A stretch of DNA of 64,000 nucleotides from Parvularcula sp. BBD 1991-13 (GCA_001657385.1 LYSZ01000007.1:1-64000), one strand, 5' to 3'. Positions 35,928 through 44,618 are shown, counted from the stretch's first letter. Program-made: numbers and translations. Notes: generated from the letters alone by a model not told the origin.

Positions 35928-35971
35928 CTATTACTCCCTTCATCAGATTGATAGTGAGCGCAGAAAGAGCG

Positions 35972-36373
35972 CTATGGATGCTCTTCATCGGCAAAGCAGA
36001 TCGTAAGCACACGGTATGAACTCGCGATGTCCGCACTGTCCTCCGACAGTCGCGTACAACTCTTGTCCGCATACGCGGTGATCTTCCAAACTAAGGGGGG
36101 AAGCCCCGATACCCGGAATTCGCCGCGCCTGTGTAATGCGTCCAGCGTAGGCTCACGATCAGAGTATCCAGAGACTGTAGTAAAAATAGTCAGCCGGACG
36201 TCCGCATCAAACTCCTCGACCGTCGTCGTGGTTTCGATGTGACCCGGTATGCAGGCCGCCATTGCATCGCCAAGACTACGGCGAAAGCGGCCGTTTATCT
36301 GTTTGATTTGATCAGCCCGACTTAATGTCGGATCCGGAGCCCAATCTAGTTTCGGGCCGTAAGGTGTTTTCAT
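35972..36373 (-). CDS. Unknown 133-residue protein
   Basis: I start at ATG 36373, with AGGGG upstream, 1 bp after the previous stop region. The product begins MKTPYGPKLDWAPDPTLSR and then has alternating strands (VRLTIFTTVSGY, FRVSGLPPLVWKITAYAD). It may be a small beta-sandwich. No family is recognised. Confidence 0.55.
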   Translation of the reverse strand: MKTPYGPKLDWAPDPTLSRADQIKQINGRFRRSLGDAMAACIPGHIETTTTVEEFDADVRLTIFTTVSGYSDREPTLDALHRRGEFRVSGLPPLVWKITAYADKSCTRLSEDSADIASSYRVLTICFADEEHP

Positions 36374-36374
36374 C

Positions 36375-36617
36375 TCACACCCCTGCGCAAGATAAAGTAG
36401 TCCTAGATTGTTGAAAGTGTCCGCTCTTAAGAACATTTTTGAGTTCCTCCAATCGCAACCGCGCTTTTTCCAGCACCGAAATCGCCGCGGACGCCGCCGT
36501 GCGATCGATGTCAAGACTTCGGCTGTCGAGGGCAAGTTGAAAGAGTTGAATTTCGTCTGTAGTCGTTGTTATCGCATGGAGGGCGGCCTCGTTGCGGGCG
36601 GTTAGTTTATCGGTCAT
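36375..36617 (-). CDS. Small coiled-coil-like protein
   Basis: The 80-residue protein (ATG 36617, GGAAAGACC upstream) is almost entirely helical (ARNEAALHAITTTTDEI, later LEKARLRLEELKNVL) and may form a coiled coil. It heads a leftward run reaching 34775. A purine-rich element lies 67 nt upstream and a perfect palindrome beside it. Confidence 0.55.
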   Translation of the reverse strand: MTDKLTARNEAALHAITTTTDEIQLFQLALDSRSLDIDRTAASAAISVLEKARLRLEELKNVLKSGHFQQSRTTLSCAGV

Positions 36618-36683
36618 GAGATGGGTCTTTCCGCGAAGTGGTTCGGGGGCTTCTTTCATCCCCTTTTCAGTCGTTCTTCGCTT

Positions 36684-36700
36684 CCCTCTCTTCTCTCTTT
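36684..36700 (-). repeat. Purine-rich leader element
   Basis: Minus-strand AAAGAGAGAAGAGAGGG, 67 nt before the start at 36617, abutting the palindrome at 36700-36718. Confidence 0.6.
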
Positions 36701-36718
36701 GTCAGTCGGACTGACAAT
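36700..36718. promoter_or_regulatory. 19-bp palindrome, probable operator
   Basis: TTGTCAGTC and GACTGACAA are perfect 9-bp arms around one G. Like the palindrome at 17822-17837 it abuts a purine-rich element on the upstream side, suggesting a repressor site placed at a fixed point of the leader. Confidence 0.6.
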
Positions 36719-36796
36719 CAGAGTTCGACGCTCCGATCGTGGAGTATTCAACCAAGTGTTTTTGTATCCGCCTGCTTTCTGCCCGGAGCCGATTGT

Positions 36797-37561
36797 TTAG
36801 TCCGAAGGTCCGACTCGGTCGCGAAGCGAAGCCCCGTGAAACATTGTCCACCCAACCTCGGCTTCAAGGTTCAAATATTTCTGGTAAAGCTCGGGACGCT
36901 CGCGGACGCCGTTGCGAAGATCGTTGTCGCAGCCCATGATGCAGAAAACGCAAGACAGCCTTTTGTTGCCCGCCGCGTACGCCCAAAACGGTTTTTGACC
37001 CGCGGCTGCGATGGCGGCGAAGATTTCGGTATCGCTGTAGTCGTGAATAGGCAAATAATCGTATACGGTGCGTCCGGCTTTGCTCAACACTCCGTTGCGT
37101 TTTAGTGTCTCTTTCTTCGCTCTTGCAGGGCTTTCCGCTGCCCGCAACCCTATGCAGTTGACCGCTAGGTGTGCGGCCCGGGCCTTCATGTCCTTACGAA
37201 TAAATTTGTAGATAGGGTTTCGCTTAAGGTCGCTCGTGCATTGACGATAAGCGGACGAAGGGAACGCCGGTACGTCAGGTCTCATAACCGCGCGCCGTCG
37301 CACCATCTCGAAAAGCGTCTTATCCGCGCGTACGACGTTCACGTCATGGACAGTGTTACCTCGTATATGAGCCTGCACCCCCTCCCATTCGATCTCACCA
37401 AGGTCCGCATGGACAACAACGACCTGCTCTCTCGGCGCGATCGAACATATCTCCGCATACATTGCCTGGCTGTCTTTCCCGCCAGAGTGCGACACGTACA
37501 GGAGCGCGCCTTTTTCGACTAAACTGATGATTTGGCTCGCGTTGCTGACCCTCGTTTCCAT
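36797..37561 (-). CDS. PAPS reductase-like PP-loop protein, second type
   Basis: This 254-residue protein has a textbook SGGKDSQAM PP-loop (26-34), HADLG in the next strand and a cysteine cluster SCVFCIMGC (203-211) that could hold an iron-sulfur cluster or zinc. Phage and plasmid proteins of this shape are usually annotated as phosphoadenosine phosphosulfate reductases; assimilatory sulfate reduction is unlikely here, and nucleic-acid sulfur chemistry is a better guess. GAGGCATGATCT precedes ATG. It is only distantly like the 24662-25696 protein. Confidence 0.82.
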   Translation of the reverse strand: METRVSNASQIISLVEKGALLYVSHSGGKDSQAMYAEICSIAPREQVVVVHADLGEIEWEGVQAHIRGNTVHDVNVVRADKTLFEMVRRRAVMRPDVPAFPSSAYRQCTSDLKRNPIYKFIRKDMKARAAHLAVNCIGLRAAESPARAKKETLKRNGVLSKAGRTVYDYLPIHDYSDTEIFAAIAAAGQKPFWAYAAGNKRLSCVFCIMGCDNDLRNGVRERPELYQKYLNLEAEVGWTMFHGASLRDRVGPSD

Positions 37562-37823
37562 AGATCATGCCTCATTTTCTAACGGCCGTCAGACGCTACA
37601 TTTTGGGTAAACCTCGGAGCGTGGGCCCGAGCGCAACGGGGCGCGGTCGCCTTCGCGAAGAATTATCGGCGACGAACGAGGGGGCGGTATGACCGACGCC
37701 CTGTATTGGCGCGAGACTTTCTCGTCATCGAAGAACGAGCGTCTGACCGGAGTCGCTCCGTGTCGTGTCGTATTAACCGGGCGTCTGGAATCACGGAAGC
37801 CGCACAGTCCCGCTACCTCCACC

Positions 37824-38012
37824 TCACGAGCCACAAACCCTCTCTATACGGTATTTGATCGGAACAAATTCTATCCCAAGCGCGGCAGCGTCCTTCTCGA
37901 TCGCTTTAACGGCAGGTGCGATTTCTCGTAGATATGCCTTCACTTCCGAAAGGGATTTTCTACTCAGAACCGGAATGCGAGATGTGTTGTTCCAAAGAAC
38001 GAATTCAGTCAT
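37824..38012 (-). CDS. Small unknown protein
   Basis: ATG at 38012 follows AAAGGGGCGGACCA. The 62-residue protein starts MTEFVLWNNTSRIPVLSRKS and continues with a helix (EVKAYLREIAPAVKAIEKDA). The 260 bp below it (37562-37823) hold two competing weak frames on opposite strands and no clear gene. Confidence 0.5.
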   Translation of the reverse strand: MTEFVLWNNTSRIPVLSRKSLSEVKAYLREIAPAVKAIEKDAAALGIEFVPIKYRIERVCGS

Positions 38013-38142
38013 TGGTCCGCCCCTTTCGGTTAATTCTGAAAAAGTCAACGGTGTCGCCGTCGTCGCTTCCCAAGCATGAGAAGCAATGTGCGCTGCCGAT
38101 CGCAGGCGCATGCTATACTTCCCCGACAATCGTCGTCTTCCG

Positions 38143-38159
38143 TCCCCTCTTTGCTCTCA
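38143..38159 (-). repeat. Purine-rich element
   Basis: Minus-strand TGAGAGCAAAGAGGGGA, about 131 nt before the start at 38012 and in the gap below the small gene at 38287-38463. Confidence 0.5.
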
Positions 38160-38286
38160 TGCAAACAAAGCCGGAGAGTTCAGCCGCCCATCTGGTTCTA
38201 AGAGCTACCAGACCAATGCGATTGGCGAGGATCAACGATGTCAGATTGTTGGACCGCGCCGCCCTTCCAGGGCGCGATCGAGAGAA

Positions 38287-38463
38287 TCAGGCAGACTTGG
38301 GAGTAAGCAACCAGTCTTGCGCCTGTTCTTCCGTAGGAAACCGTCGCCACAAGTGGGTCGGCGGTAGATGGCCTGGCGTCTTGCTCGAAGGGATTGCCAT
38401 CCACCACCCTTCATAGGGATCGAATTCTCCAAGCTTACATTTTATTTGAAACAAACTCCCCAT
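38287..38463 (-). CDS. Small unknown protein, 58 residues
   Basis: ATG at 38463 has AAAGGGATG upstream. The product opens MGSLFQIKCKLGEFDPYEGW and has tryptophans spaced through it (WWMAIPSS, HLWRRFPTEEQAQDWL), which gives a convincing coding look. No family is recognised. Confidence 0.55.
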   Translation of the reverse strand: MGSLFQIKCKLGEFDPYEGWWMAIPSSKTPGHLPPTHLWRRFPTEEQAQDWLLTPKSA

Positions 38464-38533
38464 TAATCAGCATCCCTTTCAATGAACCGGATTAATTTGG
38501 AATCGGCATCATTCGACGTTGAGGACTGACGCA

Positions 38534-39646
38534 TCATTTGTGCGAAGATGGAGACGCATCGATCTTGCGTGTTTCATCGAGAACGGATTTTGACGTGTTG
38601 ACGTTGATTTCAAGATCGATTTCCCCCTCTACTGCGTCGATTCGCAAGTGTCCAAATCCCCCTTCGGCGTCCCACCAGTTGACGTCCTTCGAATCGATGT
38701 ACTCTTCGCTTACATCCATTATCGCTTGATCGAGCGACACTTCAGCTTCAACAACATTCCATCCCCAATGGTCATGGCGGAACTCCTTTACGGCCCGTTT
38801 GATCGTTAGCTTGACGGCTGACCCGTCGAATGCGGCATCAGAGTATGATGCGGATTCAATCGATCCTTCGTCTCCGCCCCCGGCGAAATACACTGATGCA
38901 TGCGATATCTTACGACGGCGCAATTCGGCCAGAACCAGCTTTAAGGTGTCTTCCATCAACGTCGGACGCGGTGCAAAGTAGGAATCTACGGCCGTTACAG
39001 TATCCTCAACGGCGAAGCGATCATGGATGATTTGACGAATTTCCGGGTCAGGTTTCTGGTTAAACCGCCCACAGATGGTCGCCACACCAAGCGCTCCGTC
39101 GCGCCCGAGGCTGAGTCCAACCGTCCACCTCTTTCGTTGAATAATCACACTTGCAAATGCGCATGTCCCACGCCTAATTCGTTTATCGTAGTCGGCTACG
39201 CAGTGTCGTTGTCGCAAGCCCTCAAGACCGAGTCGGCGACTTGTTCGGATTAGCGTATGTTTCTGCTCTTGTGGAACCAGCTGATCGAACGCGGAAAGGT
39301 CGTACGTGAAGTTTTCGGCTGCGAGGGTGTTCAACGTCGCGATGCGCGCGAGACGGTCGTGCTCCGACTTCCAGCGTCTTGCCGACCATTGGAGATTGAC
39401 CGGGCGGCCTTGAGATCTCGCCATTCTTATGGTGTCCTGAATTGGAACCCCAGCCGCCGTGAGCCATAAATAGCTTATGGCGAACCCTAAGAGCTTCCCG
39501 CGCTCGCCCGAGATTTCACCGGCGTCGAGAACGGTAGAAAGGGCCTCCTCACCTATATGTCCGCGCGTTGATAAATCCCTGAAGGCAATCGCAGTGTTTT
39601 TCGGCAGCTCATCGAGGCGCTTGGACAGTGCATCAGAAATCTTCAT
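38534..39646 (-). CDS. PcfJ-like protein
   Basis: The 370-residue protein has the PcfJ-domain core: LGLEGLRQRHCVADYDKRI (near 140-158), then WTVGLSLG and ATICGRFNQKPDPEI. PcfJ proteins are common on plasmids and phages; their biochemical role is not settled. The N-terminal 130 residues are helical and the C-terminus carries acidic, beta-rich sequence. GGAGGGCTCGTC precedes ATG, and the first 14 bp overlap the end of the upstream gene. Confidence 0.78.
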   Translation of the reverse strand: MKISDALSKRLDELPKNTAIAFRDLSTRGHIGEEALSTVLDAGEISGERGKLLGFAISYLWLTAAGVPIQDTIRMARSQGRPVNLQWSARRWKSEHDRLARIATLNTLAAENFTYDLSAFDQLVPQEQKHTLIRTSRRLGLEGLRQRHCVADYDKRIRRGTCAFASVIIQRKRWTVGLSLGRDGALGVATICGRFNQKPDPEIRQIIHDRFAVEDTVTAVDSYFAPRPTLMEDTLKLVLAELRRRKISHASVYFAGGGDEGSIESASYSDAAFDGSAVKLTIKRAVKEFRHDHWGWNVVEAEVSLDQAIMDVSEEYIDSKDVNWWDAEGGFGHLRIDAVEGEIDLEINVNTSKSVLDETRKIDASPSSHK

Positions 39647-40001
39647 GACGAGCCCTCCGTGTTAAATGGCGGGTGGTCGTCGAACGGGCCATCCAGATCG
39701 CTGGCTGGATCGTTCCTAGCCAGTCTTCAACGCTAGGGATTCGCCCGCCGCAATCCTCGACCACGTGTTGTTCGGCGATATTTCTGACGGGAACGGGGTG
39801 GCCGTCGGCATTGAATATCGTGACGCCGAATAGTTTTTCGCATTCAAAAATTCCGAAGCTGTGGTGCCGGAGCGCTCGGTGTCTGAAATCCCCGTATGCG
39901 CTTTTCGTCACGTCGAACCAATCGTGAATCTTCTGGTAATCCTCCGGTTTGCCCCCAAAATGGCGCGCGGATGATGCTGCGTGATAAAACGCGTTGGTCA
40001 T
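39633..40001 (-). CDS. DUF6915-like protein
   Basis: The 122-residue protein matches the pattern I know as DUF6915: ARHFGGKPEDYQKIHDWFD, then RHRALRHHSFGIFECEKLFG, PVRNIAEQHVVEDCGG and IPSVEDWL. It is His-rich in the conserved core, so metal binding is possible. The last 20 residues look unlike the family, perhaps a divergent or shifted tail. GGAGGTGAGTT precedes ATG. Function unknown. Confidence 0.72.
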   Translation of the reverse strand: MTNAFYHAASSARHFGGKPEDYQKIHDWFDVTKSAYGDFRHRALRHHSFGIFECEKLFGVTIFNADGHPVPVRNIAEQHVVEDCGGRIPSVEDWLGTIQPAIWMARSTTTRHLTRRARHEDF

Positions 40002-40255
40002 AACTCACCTCCAAGGCTTAGTTTGTAAATTGCGGCTGATCGGTTGGCGGGTGTCGATTTTCGCGCCGCGATCGGATCGGTTGTTGGTCTCGTCACGATT
40101 GAGCGCCGGTCATGGCAGGCAGTTACGCGGGAAATCTGCGCCGCGGTTTCTTGCCGTATTCTGTTGATCCCTCAGATACGGGACGATCAAAGAGTGTCTG
40201 CACGGACAATCATTCTCTTTCGATACTGAACGGTCGAACGGTCGCGCGCCCTCTT

Positions 40256-40873
40256 CTAGTCGCCCTCTATCCTGATCAGCTTTGCAGAGACGCGCGCCGC
40301 CGCGAAGGTGTCGGGCTCCAGGCTTTCCAGAAACTCGGCGCGTGAGTGTTCGAACGTCGACGGGACGCACGCGACAAGAACCGGAGCGGCGTCATGTCCG
40401 TTGCAGCCCATCAGCGATAACGCGGCGTCGATATGGACGCGCGCCTTTCGGAAAGGCGGATTCATGACGACCCGCGGAAACGTGATTTTCCCGCGCGCCT
40501 CGACCGCGTAGTCGAGGAAACATCGATTAAACCCGTCGACCTGATAGGCGAAGCGCGCGCGCATCGCGGCCCATAGATCGCAATGGCGCTCTATGGCGAC
40601 CACTTCAAAGCGCGATTGACCGGCTTTTAAAAGCGCATCGACGAGGTTTCCGGTTCCGGCGCTCGGCTCCAGCGTGCGGATGTCGCCGCAGGGGCCGAGA
40701 TAGTCGACCATGCGCGCCGCGACGTCCGGGGGCGTGACATGACATTCCGTCGCCTTATCCACGACAAGGGGCGCCGGGAGCGCTTCCGGCTCTATTTCCG
40801 GCGCCGTTTCCCGTCGCCGCACGGGAAGGTACAAAGTCTTTCCCGGCGGGCGTTTGTAGACTTCGCGGCGCAT
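40256..40873 (-). CDS. SAM-dependent DNA methyltransferase-like protein
   Basis: The start is the ATG at 40873 overlapping the stop of the DUF3560 gene (TGATG); a GTG one codon upstream is also possible. The 205-residue product has TLEPSAGTGNLV (SAM binding, near 67-78) and VVMNPPF (motif IV, near 135-141), the amino-methyltransferase pair. TPPDVAARMVDYL just before is typical of plasmid methyltransferases that accompany DUF3560. This gene pair is richer in G and C than its neighbours. Confidence 0.82.
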   Translation of the reverse strand: MRREVYKRPPGKTLYLPVRRRETAPEIEPEALPAPLVVDKATECHVTPPDVAARMVDYLGPCGDIRTLEPSAGTGNLVDALLKAGQSRFEVVAIERHCDLWAAMRARFAYQVDGFNRCFLDYAVEARGKITFPRVVMNPPFRKARVHIDAALSLMGCNGHDAAPVLVACVPSTFEHSRAEFLESLEPDTFAAARVSAKLIRIEGD

Positions 40874-42234
40874 CACGCGGCCTCGCTTTCTGCGCTATCA
40901 ACGCTGAGCCCTTCGGGCGCCGGATGGGTCTTGGAATCCGTCAGGAAAACGGCGACCCAGCGGTGAACAAGGTCTGCGTCACCGCGTTCACGCAAGGCCG
41001 GGATGTAGCGCGCGCAGGCAATCTTGAACCGGAAGCGCCCGCAGGCTGAGAGCTTGACGCCGCGCGCGTCTTTATAGATCTTCGTATAGTCCGCCTTGGT
41101 CATTTCGACTTGCTCAAGGCTTTCCGGCTCCTTGCGATAGAGGGCTTTGGCGTGGATGCGACCGCCGGGCGCCCGAAAGTTTAAAATCGGCGCGGATTTC
41201 GGTTTTGCGGCCGGAACTTCGTAACCGCAATCGCGCATGAATTCGCGCCATTCGGTCGGCGTCAGTTCGAGCGCGTCGCCTTGACTAAGATGCGCCGGCA
41301 GCGGAAGCGGGCTCTTAAGCCTGAAGCCCTTGGCGGTCTTTTCCGCCTTGGGCTTTTCGGCGCCATGTGTCCGCGCGAAGGTTTGCACAATGACGGGCGT
41401 TAAGGCGCCCTCGAAAAGCGCGACGGGACCGAGCATGTCGCGCTCGTAGCCTAGCCGGTTTAGCGTGTGCTCTATCCAGCGGCGACAATAGGAACGGGGC
41501 TGCAAGTAGCTTTCAGCAAGGGCGATGTTTTCTGCCTTGACGGTTTCAAAATCCTTTTCGCCGTCGACCAGCGCGCGCCATGTACCGTATGAGGAATAAT
41601 CGCCATGATTGGCGAGGTCGACGGCTTTTTCCCTCGTGTCGACGCTCGCCCACAATCTGCGGCGCTTTTCCATGCCGTGCAATCTACGTTGAAAGTCGCG
41701 CAATTCAGCGAGCAATTTCTTAATGCGCCGGGCGCGCACACCCGGATCGTTTTTGTAGTTTGCGTGCGCCTCGACGCCGTCCGCGCGGTAGCGCCAGTAA
41801 TTGACAGCCTTGGAAGCGGCGACGGCCTTGGATTGCGCAGCGTCGCGGCGCTCGACCATCTTGCGCGCGCCCCTTTCGGAATGATGGCCAACCAGAATCG
41901 GCTGACCGAAATCGAACGCTTGCGCGTATTCGTCCGCCGCGCGCTGAAATGCGTTTGCCTGCCGCCCACGCTTTTCCGCCAAGGCGTCGAGGCGTTCGGC
42001 CTTCGCCGCCGCGCGCTCGGCCATGGTCGTTAATTCGGGCTCGATGTCGCCGACCAGTTCAGTCAGAAAATCTTCGCGGCGCGGCGACCATGCCGGCGCG
42101 ACGAATAGTTCCTGTTTCGGCGCCCACCGAAAGCCCGCTTCCTTCACATTTTGAAACGTCTCAGCGTCGAGGCGCGCCTCAGCGTAGAGGCGAAGTTTGT
42201 TGTCTTCGGGGCTGTATGTTGCGGTGTAGGTCAT
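40873..42234 (-). CDS. DUF3560-domain protein
   Basis: The 453-residue protein has the DUF3560 layout: a beta-rich start (MTYTATYSPEDNKLRLYAEA), FRWAPKQELFVAPAWSPRRE, a long helical coiled-coil middle with GHHSERGARK and a C-terminal region ending with an acidic tail. DUF3560 genes sit on many proteobacterial plasmids beside a methyltransferase, as here. The role is unknown; anti-restriction or DNA handling is a guess. CAGGAGAAGTAACAA precedes ATG. Confidence 0.85.
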   Translation of the reverse strand: MTYTATYSPEDNKLRLYAEARLDAETFQNVKEAGFRWAPKQELFVAPAWSPRREDFLTELVGDIEPELTTMAERAAAKAERLDALAEKRGRQANAFQRAADEYAQAFDFGQPILVGHHSERGARKMVERRDAAQSKAVAASKAVNYWRYRADGVEAHANYKNDPGVRARRIKKLLAELRDFQRRLHGMEKRRRLWASVDTREKAVDLANHGDYSSYGTWRALVDGEKDFETVKAENIALAESYLQPRSYCRRWIEHTLNRLGYERDMLGPVALFEGALTPVIVQTFARTHGAEKPKAEKTAKGFRLKSPLPLPAHLSQGDALELTPTEWREFMRDCGYEVPAAKPKSAPILNFRAPGGRIHAKALYRKEPESLEQVEMTKADYTKIYKDARGVKLSACGRFRFKIACARYIPALRERGDADLVHRWVAVFLTDSKTHPAPEGLSVDSAESEAA

Positions 42235-42370
42235 TTGTTACTTCTCCTGTTTTTGCAGGCTGAGAACCCTCGGTTGCGTTATTCAAATTGACAGGACGGC
42301 AAGCGGCGCGCCTTATAACTCCGCCAGCTCCCGTACGAATTCTCTCGAGGTTTCATTCGCCTACCTACAC

Positions 42371-42388
42371 CTTTCCTTCTCTACTCTT
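42371..42388 (-). repeat. Purine-rich element, degenerate
   Basis: Minus-strand AAGAGTAGAGAAGGAAAG, about 137 nt before the DUF3560 start. The rest of the 42235-42528 gap shows nothing else. Confidence 0.45.
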
Positions 42389-42528
42389 GGATCGTGCGTT
42401 ATTGGCGCCTGCGCGATTGCGGACTTCAATCGTCACCGTTGGCGCGGAACTTGGAGTGCGAACTGGTGCGAATAAACGATCGATGCGATCTATGGTGTGG
42501 GCGTACGAAAACACTCAACTGACGATGG

Positions 42529-43032
42529 TCATTCGCGGCTTTGCGTCGCTCCGCTCCGAAGGGTTTCAAGCGCTGCGTCGTGCTCTTTCAGAAAGGGGGC
42601 GTCCTCAAGAGGGTCGTCAATTGGCGCCCCTGCACTCATCGCATTCGCCGCTGTACGCCTTAATTCTGACGTGTCGCCACTATCGATCAGTTCTGCAACG
42701 AATTTGGCGTCCAGTTGCCGCATACTGTCATAGTATTCGTGTCGCTGGAGCTCGAGAGCGCCGTCGGCATTCCTCCGGACCCGTAGCTGGCGCCCGCCTG
42801 CGTCGAACTCGGCGCCCGGGTCCCAACGCAGATCATAAGGAATGAAACGCTCCTCAAGGCCGCGCTCGAACAGCGGCATGTCACCTTGATTCGCTTCGTG
42901 CCGGACAAACAACACGAGGTCGTCTCTCTCATCTGTTTCGTCAAAGTTTTCGCCCAACTGCCTTGCGACGAGCTTGGCGAAATCACTGAAGCGTGTCGCG
43001 ACGGCTAATACTGCGTATGTTTTGTCAGTCAT
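42529..43032 (-). CDS. Unknown 167-residue protein
   Basis: ATG at 43032 has AAGG 9 nt upstream and overlaps the stop of a decayed frame (43029-43279). The product starts MTDKTYAVLAVATRFSDFAK and holds FIPYDLRWDPGAEFDAGGRQ and RRNADGALELQRHEYYDSM. No family is recognised. Confidence 0.58.
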   Translation of the reverse strand: MTDKTYAVLAVATRFSDFAKLVARQLGENFDETDERDDLVLFVRHEANQGDMPLFERGLEERFIPYDLRWDPGAEFDAGGRQLRVRRNADGALELQRHEYYDSMRQLDAKFVAELIDSGDTSELRRTAANAMSAGAPIDDPLEDAPFLKEHDAALETLRSGATQSRE

Positions 43033-43279
43033 GTCGAAGGACCTTGTATCAATTGATATGAAATACGGTGCGGTACTTCCGCTTGACGCAAGCGGTCGTG
43101 CGTATAGCGCAGTGCGGCATGAATAGGATTTTCTTCTTGTAGCGCTTCATTGAACGCGCTGAGCCCTGCCAGCGGTAATCCGCCCAAGTTTAACGTAATG
43201 CCGAGCGACGTGAGCTGGTGCCGTAATGCGGTCGAACAGTATCGAACCAGACTACCGGTTTCGATTCAGACGCACGCAT
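43029..43279 (-). pseudogene. Frameshifted small gene
   Basis: A protein-like frame (TSLGITLNLGGLPLAGLSA, later LRYTHDRLRQAEVPHRISY) ends by a 4-nt overlap with the 43032 start but has no start codon and meets TGA at 43266-43268. An ATG at 43279 in another frame gives MRASESKPVVWFDTV and could be its original beginning, joined by a lost or gained base near 43230. I read this as one recently broken gene; a sequence error is also possible. Confidence 0.5.
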
Positions 43280-43390
43280 CTCGTTAGGCGCAAGCGTCCA
43301 ATAGAAACACCGAGATATCGACTTCTCCTCGACTGAAAAGCAGGCTGCCGCTCGCTAACAAATTTCGTTCAGATTTTACTCGGCATCTCT

Positions 43391-43475
43391 AATAACCCAC
43401 GGCCGCCATCGAAGTGATGGCGGCCGCTTGATTTCCCCGTGCGTCTGGGATGAGGGACGCGCGCAGGGAAATTCC
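43391..43475 (-). ncRNA. Cuckoo/CcsR-like small RNA, copy 2
   Basis: GCGUC and GACGC close a loop with CCUCAUCCC, then GGGGAAAUCAA (nearly the spacer of copy 1) leads to a perfect 11-bp stem (CGGCCGCCAUC with GAUGGCGGCCG) and UGGGUUAUU. Order and spacing match copy 1 at 20711-20795. The loop has one U-to-A-type change from the strict CCUCCUCCC and the U-tract is weak, so this copy may have diverged. Confidence 0.62.
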
Positions 43476-43836
43476 TAGCGTGTCTTTGTGATCGTAAGGG
43501 TTGGGACCGGCGCGGTATTCGCGCCAGGGGCTGTGATGATTGTCGGAGAAGTCCCACGTTGAGCACCAGACAGCGCGTCAGCAGTCGCCGCATACGCCTT
43601 CGCATGCGTCTCGGTTGGACGGAGTTGGGCGGCAGCGCTTCGTACGGGATACCGTCCACCCTGGCGATTAACCATCTCATGCATTTCCTGAAATGCGATG
43701 TATGTTTGTCGTCAAACTCCACGCTGGAAATGATTGTAAGTTGACCAGAGAAACGAGACGCGACGGTCGTTCTGAAGCGGTCGCGTTTCGTCACAGCCTG
43801 TCGCTGCAAATTCTGATCCTGAACGAAAAACGACAA
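43475..43836 (-). pseudogene. Gene broken by a one-base frameshift
   Basis: A frame from TTG 43836 (LSFFVQDQNLQRQAVTKRDR, then GQLTIISSVEFDDK) is continued by another frame (TYIAFQEMHEMVNRQGGRYP, then THAKAYAATADALSGAQ). The two join smoothly if one A is restored in the AAA run near 43716. The TTG lies 55 nt after a purine-rich element, the usual distance for a gene start in this window. The result is a probable 120-residue protein, unknown family, now broken or with a sequence error. Confidence 0.5.
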
Positions 43837-44041
43837 CTTTAGGCGCGACGACCCGTGAGCATCTCGATCAACTCGTCTCCCCCTGCCCTGCCCCCTTTTC
43901 TCTCTCGTCGTTCCCTTATTCGCGCAAAGCGTCATCTTAAATCGCCGTGCTAAGTCGGATCACCCGTGATGCCCGGCCGACGGGTCGAACAAACCGCTCA
44001 GGGGTTCCGGAAAGACTGGCGAAAATGTAGATTCTCGTCCG
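43685..44041. other. Region around the frameshifted gene start
   Basis: It includes the first half of the frameshifted gene (to 43836) and a purine-rich element at 43891-43907. From 43908 to the nuclease end at 44042 I see nothing else. Confidence 0.35.
43891..43907 (-). repeat. Purine-rich leader element
   Basis: Minus-strand CGAGAGAGAAAAGGGGG, 55 nt before the TTG of the frameshifted gene at 43836. Confidence 0.55.
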
Positions 44042-44470
44042 TTAGCAGCGACCGTAGAACCCTTTAGAAAAGTAGCAGTATTCATTGGTATACGGTTCAT
44101 CGAGCATCGATCGGTTTACCTCCTCGCCATCCTTCAAGAAACAGCGAGCGACGGTACGGTTATTTCGATCAGTATCGATCTGCCGGCACGAAACCGTCTT
44201 TTCGCCTATCAGGCTTTCCAGATACCGTTTGGCCTCAGCGTATCCGATCTCATCGCGTTCTGGCGCATCTATGCCCCATAAACGAATGCGCCGTTCAACG
44301 CCCTTAATGTAGAAGGTATCGCCATCGACAATTCGAGAAACGGGTCCTTGGAGCCGGGCGTCTGATGTTTGCGCATTGCAGGAAACAGTCAAAATGGAAA
44401 ACAGAAAAACGCCGATGACTATTCGAATTGTTCTATTCAGGTTTCGTCCAAAGAAATGATCAAAACGCAT
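44042..44470 (-). CDS. Thermonuclease-family (SNase-like) lipoprotein or secreted nuclease
   Basis: I start at ATG 44470, with AAGGAG 10 nt upstream; the frame to 44623 reads into a gene relic. The 142-residue product has a signal-like N-terminus (IRIVIGVFLFSILTVSC) with Cys31 in a possible lipobox, then DGDTF (49-53), RLWGIDAPE (63-71) and RTVARC (105-110), which carry the Ca-binding Asp and the catalytic Arg-Glu-Arg of staphylococcal-nuclease folds. It probably cuts DNA or RNA outside the cytoplasm. Confidence 0.85.
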   Translation of the reverse strand: MRFDHFFGRNLNRTIRIVIGVFLFSILTVSCNAQTSDARLQGPVSRIVDGDTFYIKGVERRIRLWGIDAPERDEIGYAEAKRYLESLIGEKTVSCRQIDTDRNNRTVARCFLKDGEEVNRSMLDEPYTNEYCYFSKGFYGRC

Positions 44471-44618
44471 TGCCGTTTGACTCCTTAGCATCGTATCCCA
44501 TCTGACCAACGGGGAATTGCGCTCTAACGATCGCACAGCGGTACGATACCTTCTTTGAGGGGGATCGTACAAACGAAAGCAAAGACCAAGGCTTGAGTGA
44601 AGCGACCAGGGGCTCTCG

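Noticed and set aside
37562-37834. Two opposing frames, minus 37589-37834 and plus 37689-37931
   Set aside because: Neither shows a convincing protein. The plus frame has a good GAGGGGG site but overlaps the small minus gene at 37824; the minus one begins inside that gene.
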